A stretch of 41,347 nt of DNA, from assembly GCA_036006525.1 (NCBI GenBank), contig DASYPP010000087.1:1-41347 (forward strand), read 5' to 3'. A model generated the notes under the pieces. It was not told where the DNA came from. It worked only from the letters and a program-made list of their open reading frames with translations, and ran no database searches. Source of the DNA: DASYPP01 sp036006525 (lineage in GTDB: Bacteria > Gemmatimonadota > Gemmatimonadetes > Gemmatimonadales > GWC2-71-9). Position 1 is the stretch's first letter. Each line of letters starts with the position of its first letter. Positions 1-7,591 of this stretch are shown one piece after another. Both the position numbers and the translations under genes were made by a program.

Positions 1-745
1 TGACACCGCCCCACCCGAACAGCCCAAAGGCAACGAGCATGGCGCCGATGGCGACGTTCAAGCTGAGCCGCATTCCCAGCTTGAGCGCCAGGGTGCGATC
101 GCCGCGGCGCTCGTCCTCCTCGAACTGGTAGAGCTGAGTCAGGGGATAAAGCGACGCGAAGAGCGGACAGAACGCGAGGAGAACCAGGAATCCGGACGGG
201 GTGACCGGCATGCCGGTGCTGGCCCATCCGGCGAACGGCGTCAGCGTGCCGAAGCCCCACATGTTGATAAGCCAATCGGGGCCGGCCACCGCTTTCAGCC
301 GGAACGGGGGGACCGAATACACCACGGAAAGGAGGAAGCAGGCCGCGTACGCCCAGGCATAGGAGATCGGAAGCAGCAACGCCAGGCCCTGGCCCAGCAC
401 CATGAGCCCGAGGCTGAACCCGGCGAGCGCGCGGGGCGGCGGCGGCGGCTGTCTGAGATAGCCGATGTCGCCCTCGTCCTGGTCGAAGGCGGAATTGAGC
501 GCGAGGGTGCCGCCGTTGAGACACACGACCCAGATCAGGATGCCCAGCAGGCCCGTTTCCAGCATTGCGCCGTGCCTGGCGCCGGAGAGTCCGACAGCCA
601 GCAGGTAGCCCAGCGCGGTGTGAGCGGCCATGATCGGCCACTCCATGGGACGCAGGTGGAGCAGGTAGGAAACGCCCGGTCCCAGGAATCGATAGCCCCA
701 CCGTCGCGGCGCGCTCAGTTGCGACCAGCGGGGGTGGTCTACCAC
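1..745 (-). CDS. UbiA-family membrane prenyltransferase (C-terminus cut by window edge)
   Basis: 248 residues are visible; the C-terminus lies outside the window. It is an integral membrane protein with both Asp-rich motifs of the UbiA superfamily. The first is NSAFDQDEGD at residues 84-93, and the second is QFEEDERRGDRTLA at about 207-220; these bind Mg2+-prenyl diphosphate in the family. Between them lie YSVPPFRLK (143-151) and several hydrophobic helices. The family transfers a prenyl chain to an aromatic or other acceptor (quinone, chlorophyll, heme O or lipid synthesis); the acceptor cannot be read from this sequence. I chose the GTG at 745 because it keeps the conserved HLRP..WP segment near residue 30; it overlaps the coaX stop by 7 bases, so the two genes are probably cotranscribed. 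An ATG within that segment is a less likely start. Confidence 0.85.
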   Translation of the reverse strand, partial: MVDHPRWSQLSAPRRWGYRFLGPGVSYLLHLRPMEWPIMAAHTALGYLLAVGLSGARHGAMLETGLLGILIWVVCLNGGTLALNSAFDQDEGDIGYLRQPPPPPRALAGFSLGLMVLGQGLALLLPISYAWAYAACFLLSVVYSVPPFRLKAVAGPDWLINMWGFGTLTPFAGWASTGMPVTPSGFLVLLAFCPLFASLYPLTQLYQFEEDERRGDRTLALKLGMRLSLNVAIGAMLVAFGLFGWGGV

Positions 746-1518
746 TCCAGGCCGAGGTGCCGGGCCGCGATGCGAAGACCGCGGAGGGTGAGGTCGGGAT
801 CCACCGCGTCGATGTTATGGGTGAACGGAGTCACGGTGGTTGCCAGGCCGCCGGTCGCCACGACCTTGGGGGTCCCGCTGTTGGGCCACTCTTTCCGGAT
901 TCGCGCGATCATGCCATCCACCGCGTCGGCCGCGCCGAACAGCACTCCGGCCCGGATACAGTCCTCGGTGCGGCGTCCGATGGCGTGCTGGGGCGGGGCC
1001 AGCTCGGTCGCCGGGAGCTTGGCCGCCCTCCTGGTGAGCTGATCGGCCGAGGTGCGAAGCCCGGGCATGATCGCGCCGCCGATGAAGCGGCCGTCGATGG
1101 TTACGCAGTCGAAAGTGGTCGCAGTGCCGAAATCCACGACGACGGCGTCACCGGCGAACAGCGCATTGGCGGCGAGCGCGTTCACGATGCGGTCGGCCCC
1201 CACGCTCAAGGGTTCGTCCACGTCCAGCTTGATCGGAAGCGGGGAGCGGGGATCCACCGTCGTGGGCCGGAGCCCGGTCGTGGTCTCCAGTCCCGCCACC
1301 ACGCTCTGGGTGACCTGGGGGGCGACCGAGGCGAGACAGATGCTCCGCACTTCATTGGGCGAGTGCCCCGCCTGCAGCAGGAACGCGCCGATGGCGCTGC
1401 CCCACTCGTCGCTGGTGCGGTCCGGGTTGGTCGTCATTCGCCAATGGGCGACCAGCGACTCACCGCGGAAGAGCCCGGTGGTGATCTCGGTGTTGCCGAT
1501 GTCGAGCACTAGGAGCAT
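739..1518 (-). CDS. coaX: Type III pantothenate kinase
   Basis: It phosphorylates pantothenate, the first step of coenzyme A synthesis, in the cytoplasm. The 259-residue length is normal for CoaX. The ASKHA-fold motifs are present: DIGNT at 6-10 (phosphate-binding loop 1), GADR at 107-110 (pantothenate/dimer region), and DFGTATTF at 129-136 followed by GGAIMPGL at 147-154 (phosphate loop 2). Type III enzymes are known to need a monovalent cation and to resist feedback by CoA. The start is an ATG at 1518. It lies downstream of birA and overlaps the prenyltransferase start; a coaX-birA pairing is common in bacteria. Nothing looks damaged. Confidence 0.95.
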   Translation of the reverse strand: MLLVLDIGNTEITTGLFRGESLVAHWRMTTNPDRTSDEWGSAIGAFLLQAGHSPNEVRSICLASVAPQVTQSVVAGLETTTGLRPTTVDPRSPLPIKLDVDEPLSVGADRIVNALAANALFAGDAVVVDFGTATTFDCVTIDGRFIGGAIMPGLRTSADQLTRRAAKLPATELAPPQHAIGRRTEDCIRAGVLFGAADAVDGMIARIRKEWPNSGTPKVVATGGLATTVTPFTHNIDAVDPDLTLRGLRIAARHLGLEW

Positions 1519-1583
1519 GAGAGACTCATCTCGAGGAGCGTCTGTCTGCCATTTCAGTTGGCTTTGAGCTTTGCAGCAGCTTC

Positions 1584-1659
1584 AGCGCAAAGACGCTAAG
1601 TCGCTAGGAAAGACCTTCGTAAACGGTTCTTCTTGGCGTCTTGGCGCCTTTGCGTTGGC
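1584..1659. repeat. Inverted repeat hairpin, CGCAAAGGC-type units (birA/coaX gap)
   Basis: Arm 1 at 1584-1610 and arm 2 at 1627-1659 are imperfect reverse complements. Each is built of about three 8-base units of the form GCAAAGAC, GCTAAGTC, GCTAGGAA (arm 2 reads the complement, TTGGCGTC, TTGGCGCC). The loop is about 16 bases. It lies 66 bases after the birA stop and ends about 65 bases before the coaX start. The same unit type recurs as the outer pair of the locus at 2471-2652. Confidence 0.8.
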
Positions 1660-1681
1660 ATTTTGCGAAGCTCACATCCGG

Positions 1682-1700
1682 GTACCAGACTCGCTGGTAC
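1682..1700. terminator. Short palindrome downstream of birA, possible terminator stem
   Basis: GTACCAG and CTGGTAC form a perfect 7-bp stem around a 5-base loop, 26 bases after the birA stop. There is no run of T on either side, so it is a weak candidate for an intrinsic terminator or a 3'-end stabiliser. Confidence 0.3.
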
Positions 1701-1725
1701 AACATCGACCCTCCAAGCCATATCC

Positions 1726-2436
1726 TCAAGCCCGTCCCCCAACCACGACCGATCCTGAACGCAGACAGGTCAGCTCGCCGTCCTTCCCACGGATCCTGAG
1801 TCGCCCGTCCTTCTCCACCCCATCCGCAATCCCTTCCACTGGCTCGATCACTTCCCGGCCCCGGAGCCAGTCCCGCTTCTCGAATCGGCCCAGGTCACCG
1901 GCCGACAATCCGGCCCCGTCGCGTTGCATGGCACGGAGGGCTCGGGTGATCGGCCCGACCAGGCTGTCGGGATGGAGCGAGGGAAGCACCGAATTCAAGG
2001 CCACCGCGCCGGGCACGACGTCGTCCGGAAGCTGGTTCCTCACGTTGAGCCCCAGCCCGACCGCAATCCAGGCCAGCACCGCCCCCTGCCACCGCGCCTC
2101 GCACAGGACGCCGCCGACTTTGCGCTCACCCAGCATCAGGTCGTTGGGCCACTTGAGCGCCAGGCTCGCCTCCGGCACCATCGCTTCAACTGCATCCACG
2201 ACCGCCAGCCCGACCTGGAGACTCAACGCTTCGTCCGCCGCTCCGCCGCGGAGCAGGATGCTGTACCACAGCCCGCCCAGCGGCGAGTGCCAGGTCCGTC
2301 CCCGGGATCCCCGGCCGGCCAGCTGTTCCTCGGCCACGACGACGGTCCCGTGCGACGCGCCCCGCCCGGCGAACTCGTGGATCACATCGAGCGTGGAAGC
2401 GACCTGGCTGAAGCGATGGATCTCGGGTTCGGCCAT
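1726..2436 (-). CDS. birA: Biotin--[acetyl-CoA-carboxylase] ligase, without DNA-binding domain
   Basis: It attaches biotin to the acceptor lysine of biotin carboxyl carrier proteins by way of biotinyl-AMP. The catalytic motifs are clear: GRGSRGRTW at 41-49 (the GRGRxGR adenylate loop, read here as GRGSRGR), KWPNDLM at 95-101 and GGVLCE at 108-113. A small SH3-like C-terminal domain follows from about 190. At 236 residues it lacks the N-terminal helix-turn-helix of E. coli BirA, so it is a class I ligase and not expected to act as a repressor. The start is an ATG at 2436. It lies upstream of coaX across a 207-base gap that holds a repeat hairpin. Confidence 0.92.
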   Translation of the reverse strand: MAEPEIHRFSQVASTLDVIHEFAGRGASHGTVVVAEEQLAGRGSRGRTWHSPLGGLWYSILLRGGAADEALSLQVGLAVVDAVEAMVPEASLALKWPNDLMLGERKVGGVLCEARWQGAVLAWIAVGLGLNVRNQLPDDVVPGAVALNSVLPSLHPDSLVGPITRALRAMQRDGAGLSAGDLGRFEKRDWLRGREVIEPVEGIADGVEKDGRLRIRGKDGELTCLRSGSVVVGGRA

Positions 2437-2470
2437 TCTACGTCGTATTCCCTGTGGGTGGGCTCAACTG

Positions 2471-2651
2471 CCAACGCAAAGGCCCAAGTCGCAAAGACAG
2501 CGTAAGCAGTAAGCAGTAAGCAGTAAGCAGTAAGCAGTAAGCGGGACAAACTAATTACCGATCGTGACACTGGCCTGCTTACCTCTTACTTGTTGCTTCA
2601 ATGTCATCGACCTGGCTGGAACTCTTAGCGGCTTCGCGCCTTCGCGTTGGG
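2471..2651. repeat. Nested double inverted repeat: GTAAGCA array inside a CGCAAAGGC-type pair
   Basis: The outer left arm (2471-2498, CCAACGCAAAGGCCC...) pairs imperfectly with the outer right arm (2623-2651, ending CGCCTTCGCGTTGGG). Between them is a second pair. It has a tandem array of six 7-base units GTAAGCA (2502-2543, last copy GTAAGCG) and a degenerate complementary arm, CTGCTTACCTCTTACTTG, at 2575-2592. The right outer arm begins 9 bases after the uppP stop. This fills the 224-base gap between uppP and birA, and I see no gene in it. Confidence 0.8.
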
Positions 2652-2660
2652 CTGTTGCAG

Positions 2661-3464
2661 TTATCCATGCCGAGGCCAGAAATAGAACAGCAGGACTATT
2701 CCCACGGCGATGCGATACCAGGCGAACGGCGCAAAACTTCGGTGGGAGACGTACCCCAGGAACGCCTTGATGACGACCAGCGCCGACCCGAACGATACGA
2801 TGAACCCCACCGAGAACAACGGCATGTCGTACCTGGTGAGGGTGCTCCAGCTCTTCAGCAGGTCAAACAGTGTCGCCGCGAACATTACCGGCACCGCGAG
2901 GAAGAAGGAGAACTCCGTCGCGGCGCGGCGGGAGAGTCCCAGGCCATAGCCGCCCATGATGGTGGCCCCGGAGCGGGAGACTCCGGGGAACAAGGACAGC
3001 ACCTGGGCCAGCCCGATCCCCAGCGCGGTGGCCGGCTTCAGGTCGACCACGTCGCCGGTCCGGGTCGGCGGCGCCCACTTTTCAACCAGCAGGATGACGA
3101 CGCCGCCCACCAGCAATGCGGCGGCGACGGTGACCGGGTTGAAGAGATGAGCCTTGATCCAGTCATGCGCCACCAGGCCGACCAGGGCCGCGGGCAGGAA
3201 GGCGATGGCCAGGTTGATAAGCAACCGGCGGGTACCGAGGTCCCGGTGCCAGCGGGTGAGCAGGGTGAGGAAGAGTTTTCGATAGAGCCAGACCACGGCC
3301 AGGATGGCGCCCAACTGGATGAAAATCTCGAACGTCTGGGCTCGTCGCCCGGTAAAGTCGAGCAGGTCGCCGGCCACGATGAGATGGCCGGTCGAGCTCA
3401 CCGGGATGAACTCGGTGATTCCTTCGACCAGCCCGAGAATGATCGCGGTGAAGACCCAGCTCAC
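2661..3464 (-). CDS. uppP: Undecaprenyl-diphosphatase
   Basis: This is an integral membrane enzyme that converts undecaprenyl diphosphate to the monophosphate, recycling the lipid carrier for peptidoglycan and other envelope polymers; loss or gain affects bacitracin sensitivity. The UppP/BacA signatures are present: EGITEFIPVSSTGH at about 14-27 and PGVSRSGAT in the middle of the protein, with about eight hydrophobic segments. I place the start at the GTG at 3464, which gives 267 residues, the family's usual length. The reading frame is open a further 186 codons upstream, but that part is the shadow of bshA. The GTG overlaps the bshA TGA in a 4-base GTGA, so translation is probably coupled. 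Confidence 0.93.
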   Translation of the reverse strand: MSWVFTAIILGLVEGITEFIPVSSTGHLIVAGDLLDFTGRRAQTFEIFIQLGAILAVVWLYRKLFLTLLTRWHRDLGTRRLLINLAIAFLPAALVGLVAHDWIKAHLFNPVTVAAALLVGGVVILLVEKWAPPTRTGDVVDLKPATALGIGLAQVLSLFPGVSRSGATIMGGYGLGLSRRAATEFSFFLAVPVMFAATLFDLLKSWSTLTRYDMPLFSVGFIVSFGSALVVIKAFLGYVSHRSFAPFAWYRIAVGIVLLFYFWPRHG

Positions 3465-4600
3465 GAGCTGAGCACTTCCTGGTAGAGCTCCTCGTACTGG
3501 GGCACCACGTTTTCCGAGGAGTAGCGCCCGGCCGCGGCGATGGCGGCCTGGACCATCGCGGCGAGCGACCCCGGATTGCGGAGCAGCTCGACCGCGCGGC
3601 GGCCCATCGCTTCGACCGAGCCGGCCGGCTCGAGAATGCCGGTGACGGCGTCCTCCACCACCTCGGGGATTCCCCCGGCCCGGGTCGCCACCACCGGCAC
3701 GCCACAGGCCATCGCTTCCAGCGCGGCCAGCCCGAACGACTCGCTCTGGGACGGCAGCAGGAAGAGGTCGCTGGCCTGGAGCAGGTTGGCGACCCGGTCG
3801 ATCCGGCCCAGGAAGCGCACGTCGTTCGCCACCTCGAGATCGCGCGCTTCCTTCTCGGCATCTTCCCGCTCGGGGCCGTCGCCGATCATCAGGAGCGTGG
3901 CGGACATGGCGCGGCGGATCCGGGCGAAGACCCGCACCACGTCCTTGACCCGCTTGACTTCGCGGAAATTGGAGACGTGGGTGATCAGCTTGTCCCCCGG
4001 CGGCGCCAGCGACTTGCGGCACTCGGCCAGCTCGTGCCGGGCCAGCGGGAGGTACTCTTTGACGTTCACGAAATTGGGGATCACCCGGATGCTGCAGGTG
4101 TCACAGCCGAAAGCCCGATAGGTCTCTTCCCTCAGGTATTCCGACACCGCCGTCGTGGCATCGGACCGCTCGATGGAGAACTTGGTGATGGCGTAGAAAT
4201 TGGACTCCTGGCCCACCAGCGTAATGTCGGTGCCGTGCAGGGTGGTGATGATCTTGAGCGGCAGCTCCTTGCCCAGCATCTCCCGGGCGAGGAACGCCGT
4301 GGTCGCGTGCGGAATCGCGTAGTGCACGTGCAGCACCTCCAGCCGCTCGCGCAGGGCAACTTCGTGCTGCTTGGAAGCCAGGGCCAGGGTGTAGGGATAG
4401 TGCTCGAAGAGGGGATACCGCCCCATCTTGGTATCCACTTCGTGGAAGAATACCCGCTCGGCGTAACCCCGAAGCCGGAATGGCGAGGCGTAGGTAATGA
4501 AGTGGACTTCGTGGCCGCGCCGGGCCAGCTCGAGCCCGAGTTCGGTGGCGACGGCGCCGGAGCCGCCATATGTCGGGTAGCAGGTGATTCCGATGCGCAT
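3461..4600 (-). CDS. bshA: N-acetyl-alpha-D-glucosaminyl L-malate synthase, bacillithiol pathway
   Basis: This is a GT4-family glycosyltransferase of 379 residues. BshA joins GlcNAc from UDP-GlcNAc to L-malate, the first step of bacillithiol synthesis. The N-terminus begins MRIGITCYPTYGGSG, the typical BshA opening with its glycine loop. HVHYAIPHA and LHGTDITLVG follow in the N-terminal domain. The C-terminal domain carries the GT4 ESFGLAALEAMACG motif with the two conserved Glu residues. The ATG at 4600 matches the family start; a TTG nine codons upstream lies next to the repeat array and is less likely. bshB and bshC are not in this window. A related GT4 enzyme with another acceptor cannot be excluded, but the N-terminal match is specific. 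Confidence 0.87.
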   Translation of the reverse strand: MRIGITCYPTYGGSGAVATELGLELARRGHEVHFITYASPFRLRGYAERVFFHEVDTKMGRYPLFEHYPYTLALASKQHEVALRERLEVLHVHYAIPHATTAFLAREMLGKELPLKIITTLHGTDITLVGQESNFYAITKFSIERSDATTAVSEYLREETYRAFGCDTCSIRVIPNFVNVKEYLPLARHELAECRKSLAPPGDKLITHVSNFREVKRVKDVVRVFARIRRAMSATLLMIGDGPEREDAEKEARDLEVANDVRFLGRIDRVANLLQASDLFLLPSQSESFGLAALEAMACGVPVVATRAGGIPEVVEDAVTGILEPAGSVEAMGRRAVELLRNPGSLAAMVQAAIAAAGRYSSENVVPQYEELYQEVLSS

Positions 4601-4625
4601 TAAAGAAGTAGTGGGTTGAAGGAAC

Positions 4626-4743
4626 AAGGTACTAGGTACTGGGTACTGGTACTGGGTACTGGTACTGGGTACTGGGAAGCAGCTAAAGGTACCGGCACTC
4701 GAGGCAAGGGCAAACCCATTTCACCCAGTACTCAGTACCCAGG
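4626..4743. repeat. GGTACTG tandem array with complementary arm (miaA/bshA gap)
   Basis: Arm 1 (4626-4676) holds about seven 6-7 base units of GGTACTG/GTACTG. Arm 2 (4722-4743, CACCCAGTACTCAGTACCCAGG) is its reverse complement. The spacer is about 45 bases. Arm 2 begins 11 bases after the miaA stop in the sense of miaA, so the G-rich copy comes first in the miaA transcript. It fills the 154-base gap between the two genes. Confidence 0.85.
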
Positions 4744-4754
4744 AGCCAGCACCT

Positions 4755-5687
4755 TCATCTTGTTTCCCACGCGCGAGCGATTTCACCCGCGATGACGTCG
4801 GGCGGCCTGGTCGAATCCAGCGTCAGCACTTCTCCCGACAACTGATGGCGGAACCAGGTCTCCTGCCGCTTGGCGTACTGCCGGGTGCTGGTGGCGATGG
4901 CGGCCGCCACCTGGTCGCGGGGGATCCGGCCCTGGAGGTAATCCACCGCTTCCCGCATTCCGATCGAGTCCAGGCCTGGCGCATTCTCCGGGAGGCCCTC
5001 GGCCAGCACCGCGGCGACTTCTTCAATAACCCCGCGCTCGACCATTTGTTCCGCCCGGCGCAGGATTCGCTGGTGCAGCACCGGACGGGGCACGGTGAGC
5101 ACCACGAACCAGGGATCGATGGCGCCTCCGATCCGAGCGGCCTGTTGCCAATGGGAGAGGGGGCGGCCGGTAAGCAAGGCGACTTCGATGGTGCGGGCCG
5201 CCCGCTGCTTGCCGCCGCCGCGAAACCCCGGGTCCAGGCGGCCGGCCCATCGGATCAGCTCGGAGTTCTCCAGCGTCGCAGTCCAGGAGCGGAGGATATC
5301 GCGCTGGGCCGGGTCCATGGCGGGTTCCGCAAACAAACCCTCCGCGAGAGCCCGTACATAGAGTCCGGTGCCGCCAACCACGACCGGAAGCTTGCCACCG
5401 GTGCGGACCCCGCGGATCCAGCGCGCCGCGTCCCGGGCAAACCGGCCCGCACTGTATCGCTCGCCCGGGCGAATCAGGTCGAGGCCGTAGTGTCGAACCT
5501 TGGCCAGTTCCTTCCGGGTAGGCTTGGCGGTGCCGATATCGAGGTTGCGGTAGACCTGGCGGCTGTCGGCGGAGATGACTTCCAGCGGCCAGTGGGCGGC
5601 GAGCGCGATCGCGACGGCAGTCTTGCCCACGGCGGTAGGGCCAACGATGACGGGGACCCGCTTAGTATCGCTTTTCAGTACGGACAA
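4755..5687 (-). CDS. miaA: tRNA dimethylallyltransferase
   Basis: It transfers a dimethylallyl group from DMAPP to N6 of A37 in tRNAs that read UNN codons. The 310-residue length fits MiaA. Visible motifs are the P-loop GPTAVGKT at 16-23, ISADSRQVYRNLDIGTAKPT at about 39-58 (the catalytic Asp and tRNA-contact loop), VVGGTGLYVRAL, and a C-terminal RQYAKRQETWFR segment typical of the family. The only reasonable start in frame is a TTG at 5687, just 13 codons before the P-loop; no strong ribosome binding site is visible. It lies 63 bases downstream of mutL, an arrangement (mutL-miaA) found in many bacteria. Confidence 0.95.
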   Translation of the reverse strand: MSVLKSDTKRVPVIVGPTAVGKTAVAIALAAHWPLEVISADSRQVYRNLDIGTAKPTRKELAKVRHYGLDLIRPGERYSAGRFARDAARWIRGVRTGGKLPVVVGGTGLYVRALAEGLFAEPAMDPAQRDILRSWTATLENSELIRWAGRLDPGFRGGGKQRAARTIEVALLTGRPLSHWQQAARIGGAIDPWFVVLTVPRPVLHQRILRRAEQMVERGVIEEVAAVLAEGLPENAPGLDSIGMREAVDYLQGRIPRDQVAAAIATSTRQYAKRQETWFRHQLSGEVLTLDSTRPPDVIAGEIARAWETR

Positions 5688-5721
5688 GAGGGCCCTTGGT
5701 CCAACTCAGAGGCCAAGAAAT

Positions 5722-5745
5722 GTGGGATTGCGGGAATGGGGGAAT
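5722..5745. repeat. Single-armed GGGAATG-type repeat (mutL/miaA gap)
   Basis: Three to four degenerate units (GTGGGATT, GCGGGAAT, GGGGGAAT) lie five bases after the mutL stop. No complementary second arm is visible. The unit matches the two-armed locus at 23214-23286, so this may be a half-element whose other arm was lost. In mutL sense it is the pyrimidine-rich arm, opposite to the first arm of the other loci. Confidence 0.6.
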
Positions 5746-5750
5746 ATTTC

Positions 5751-7469
5751 TTACCGTCTCCCAAATCGACGCTCCAGCTCTTCTCTTGGTAGTTGTACCA
5801 TCGTTGACCTGCCATGCACGTCATGAGGCGGGAGGGTGCAGGCCATCAGCCGGATGATCAGCTCGCGCATTTCCCGGTGGTCGAGCCGCTCGCCCGCCTT
5901 GACCGCGGCCCGGCAGGCGTAGGTCGCGGCGAAGCGCTCCAGCGGATTGGCCCAGCCGCCGAACCGGCCTCGCGCGAGGTCGGCCACCATTTCCCTGAAG
6001 CAGTGAATCGCATCGAACCGGGGATGCGGGTTGGGCGCGGTTTGCAGCACCACCGTGCGGCCGCCAAATCCGCCGACTTCGAAACCCACCTTCGCGAGAG
6101 CTTCGCGATGAGCCTCGACTACGTCGTGCTCTTCGTCGGTCAGCTCCAGGGTAGCCGGCAGCAGCATCCGCTGGGCCGCCGCGGGTAGCCCGGTAAGCGA
6201 CGCCATGGTCGCCTCGAAGAGGACCCGCTCGTGGGCCGAGTGCTGGTCCACGATGATCCAGGCATCGGGCACTTCGTAGACGATGTAGGTATTGAAGAGC
6301 TGGATCAGGGTATCGAGCCCGGGAAGGTCGGGCTCGCTGGCGGTGAGAACGGCGGGCCCGTCTTCCAGGGGTCGAAACAGGTCCGCCAGGTCTGCCCTCT
6401 CCCCTGGCCCCTCTCCCATTCTGGCGGACGGGAACGGGGTCAGGGGCATCGGCCGCCAGTCGCCGATCGGCGCGGCCGCGACCAGGGGCCCCAGCGCATG
6501 GCGCACCGCTTCTTCCACCACTCGTTCGACGCCGATGCGGTCGCGAAAGCGGACCTCGAGCTTGGCCGGATGCACGTTCACGTCCACGTCACCGGCGGGC
6601 GCCTCGACCATGAGGAACAACGAGGGCCGGTCGCCCGGCGCGATCGCCGAGCGGTAACCCGCTTCCGCGGCGCGCACCAGGAATGGATCCCGGAAGGGGC
6701 GGCTGTTGACGAACAACTGGGTGCGGCGGCCGGTCGGTTGCGCGTCGCCGGGCCGCTGGATGAACCCGCTGACCCGGAAACTTCCCGAGGCGTACTCCAC
6801 CGGGACCAGCGTGCCGGCGAGATCCCGGCCCCAGACACCGGCCAGCCGGTCGGGTAGAGTTTCACCCGGCGGGACGCTCATCCGGCTCCGGCCATCGAGC
6901 AGCAATTCGAACCCGGCCTCGGGATGGGCCAGGGCGAGCGTGGCGACCGCGTCATAGGCCGCGCGTGCTTCGCTGGAGACGGATCGGAGAAATTTCCGGC
7001 GGGCGGGAGTATTGAAGAACAGCGTGCGGACCGACACCGTCGTACCCCGCTGCCGGGCGGTCGCCTCCACCCGGTCCATCCGGCCGCCGTTGACCACCAG
7101 GTGGGTGGCTTCGGCATCGTCTTCTGCCGTGGTGAGCTCGAGCCGGCTGACCGAGGCGATGGAGGGCAATGCTTCGCCCCGGAACCCGAAAGTGCGGACC
7201 CCCACCAGCTCCGCCGCGCTCTTGATCTTGCTCGTGGCGTGGCGATCCAGCGCGAGCACCGCGTCCTCCTTCCCCATCCCCCAGCCGTCGTCGCTCACAT
7301 CGATCAGGGTCTTGCCGCCGTTTTCCAGCTCGATCCGGACCCGGGTCGCGCCGGCGTCCAGCGCGTTCTCCACCAGTTCCTTCACCACCGAGGCCGGCCG
7401 TTCCACGACCTCGCCGGCGGCAATCTGGTCGGCGACGGCATCTGGGAGAATGGCTATGCGACGGGGCAT
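5751..7469 (-). CDS. mutL: DNA mismatch repair protein MutL
   Basis: A GHKL ATPase that links MutS mismatch recognition to strand incision. It has 572 residues from the ATG at 7469; the 13 codons upstream of it are repeat sequence. N-terminal ATPase motifs are ENALDAGA (about 35-42), DDGWGM (60-65) and GFRGEAL (95-101). The C-terminal domain carries DQHSAHERVLFE at 408-419, which fits the metal-binding endonuclease motif DQHA(X)2E(X)4E with Ser for Ala, and ACRAAVKAG near 518. The usual CPHGRP is replaced by PHDVHGRST, so one zinc/metal-ligand Cys is missing. The linker near 342-359 (PLTPFPSARMGEGPGERA) is low-complexity and repeat-derived. The gene is upstream of miaA. Confidence 0.95.
   Translation of the reverse strand: MPRRIAILPDAVADQIAAGEVVERPASVVKELVENALDAGATRVRIELENGGKTLIDVSDDGWGMGKEDAVLALDRHATSKIKSAAELVGVRTFGFRGEALPSIASVSRLELTTAEDDAEATHLVVNGGRMDRVEATARQRGTTVSVRTLFFNTPARRKFLRSVSSEARAAYDAVATLALAHPEAGFELLLDGRSRMSVPPGETLPDRLAGVWGRDLAGTLVPVEYASGSFRVSGFIQRPGDAQPTGRRTQLFVNSRPFRDPFLVRAAEAGYRSAIAPGDRPSLFLMVEAPAGDVDVNVHPAKLEVRFRDRIGVERVVEEAVRHALGPLVAAAPIGDWRPMPLTPFPSARMGEGPGERADLADLFRPLEDGPAVLTASEPDLPGLDTLIQLFNTYIVYEVPDAWIIVDQHSAHERVLFEATMASLTGLPAAAQRMLLPATLELTDEEHDVVEAHREALAKVGFEVGGFGGRTVVLQTAPNPHPRFDAIHCFREMVADLARGRFGGWANPLERFAATYACRAAVKAGERLDHREMRELIIRLMACTLPPHDVHGRSTMVQLPREELERRFGRR
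6393..6446. repeat. In-frame GC-rich repeat element in the mutL linker
   Basis: These 54 bases encode PLTPFPSARMGEGPGERA. On the minus strand they read CCCCTGACCCCG...GGGAGAGGGGCCAGGGGAGAGGG, a partly palindromic pattern of the type seen in dispersed intergenic repeats. A similar order (CCCCTCACCCCC...CGCCAGAA...GGGGGCCCAGG) is in the rpsT leader at 17504-17557. It is a whole number of codons and lies between the ATPase and endonuclease domains, where extra length is tolerated. Confidence 0.55.
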
Positions 7470-7482
7470 GCTCAAAGATAAC

Positions 7483-7587
7483 AAATTCACCACGGAGTCA
7501 CGGAGCACGCGCAGGATTCACGGAGAACATCCATGTGATCGGCCTCCGTGCAACCTTCGTGAATCTTCGTGGCTCCGTGGTGAATTT
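7483..7587. repeat. CACGGAG-type inverted repeat hairpin (batDE/mutL gap)
   Basis: Arm 1 (7483-7526, beginning AAATTCACCACGGAGTCACG) and arm 2 (7543-7587, ending GGCTCCGTGGTGAATTT) are reverse complements with a few mismatches. The units are CACGGAG or TTCACGGA. The loop is about 16 bases. In the sense of the upstream batDE gene the element begins four bases after the TAG stop; its far end is 13 bases upstream of the mutL ATG. Confidence 0.85.
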
Positions 7588-7591
7588 GGAC

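Noticed and set aside
3465..4022. N-terminal extension of uppP by 186 codons
   Set aside because: It is the shadow of bshA in another frame; the conserved UppP sequence begins just after the GTG at 3464, and the length then matches the family.
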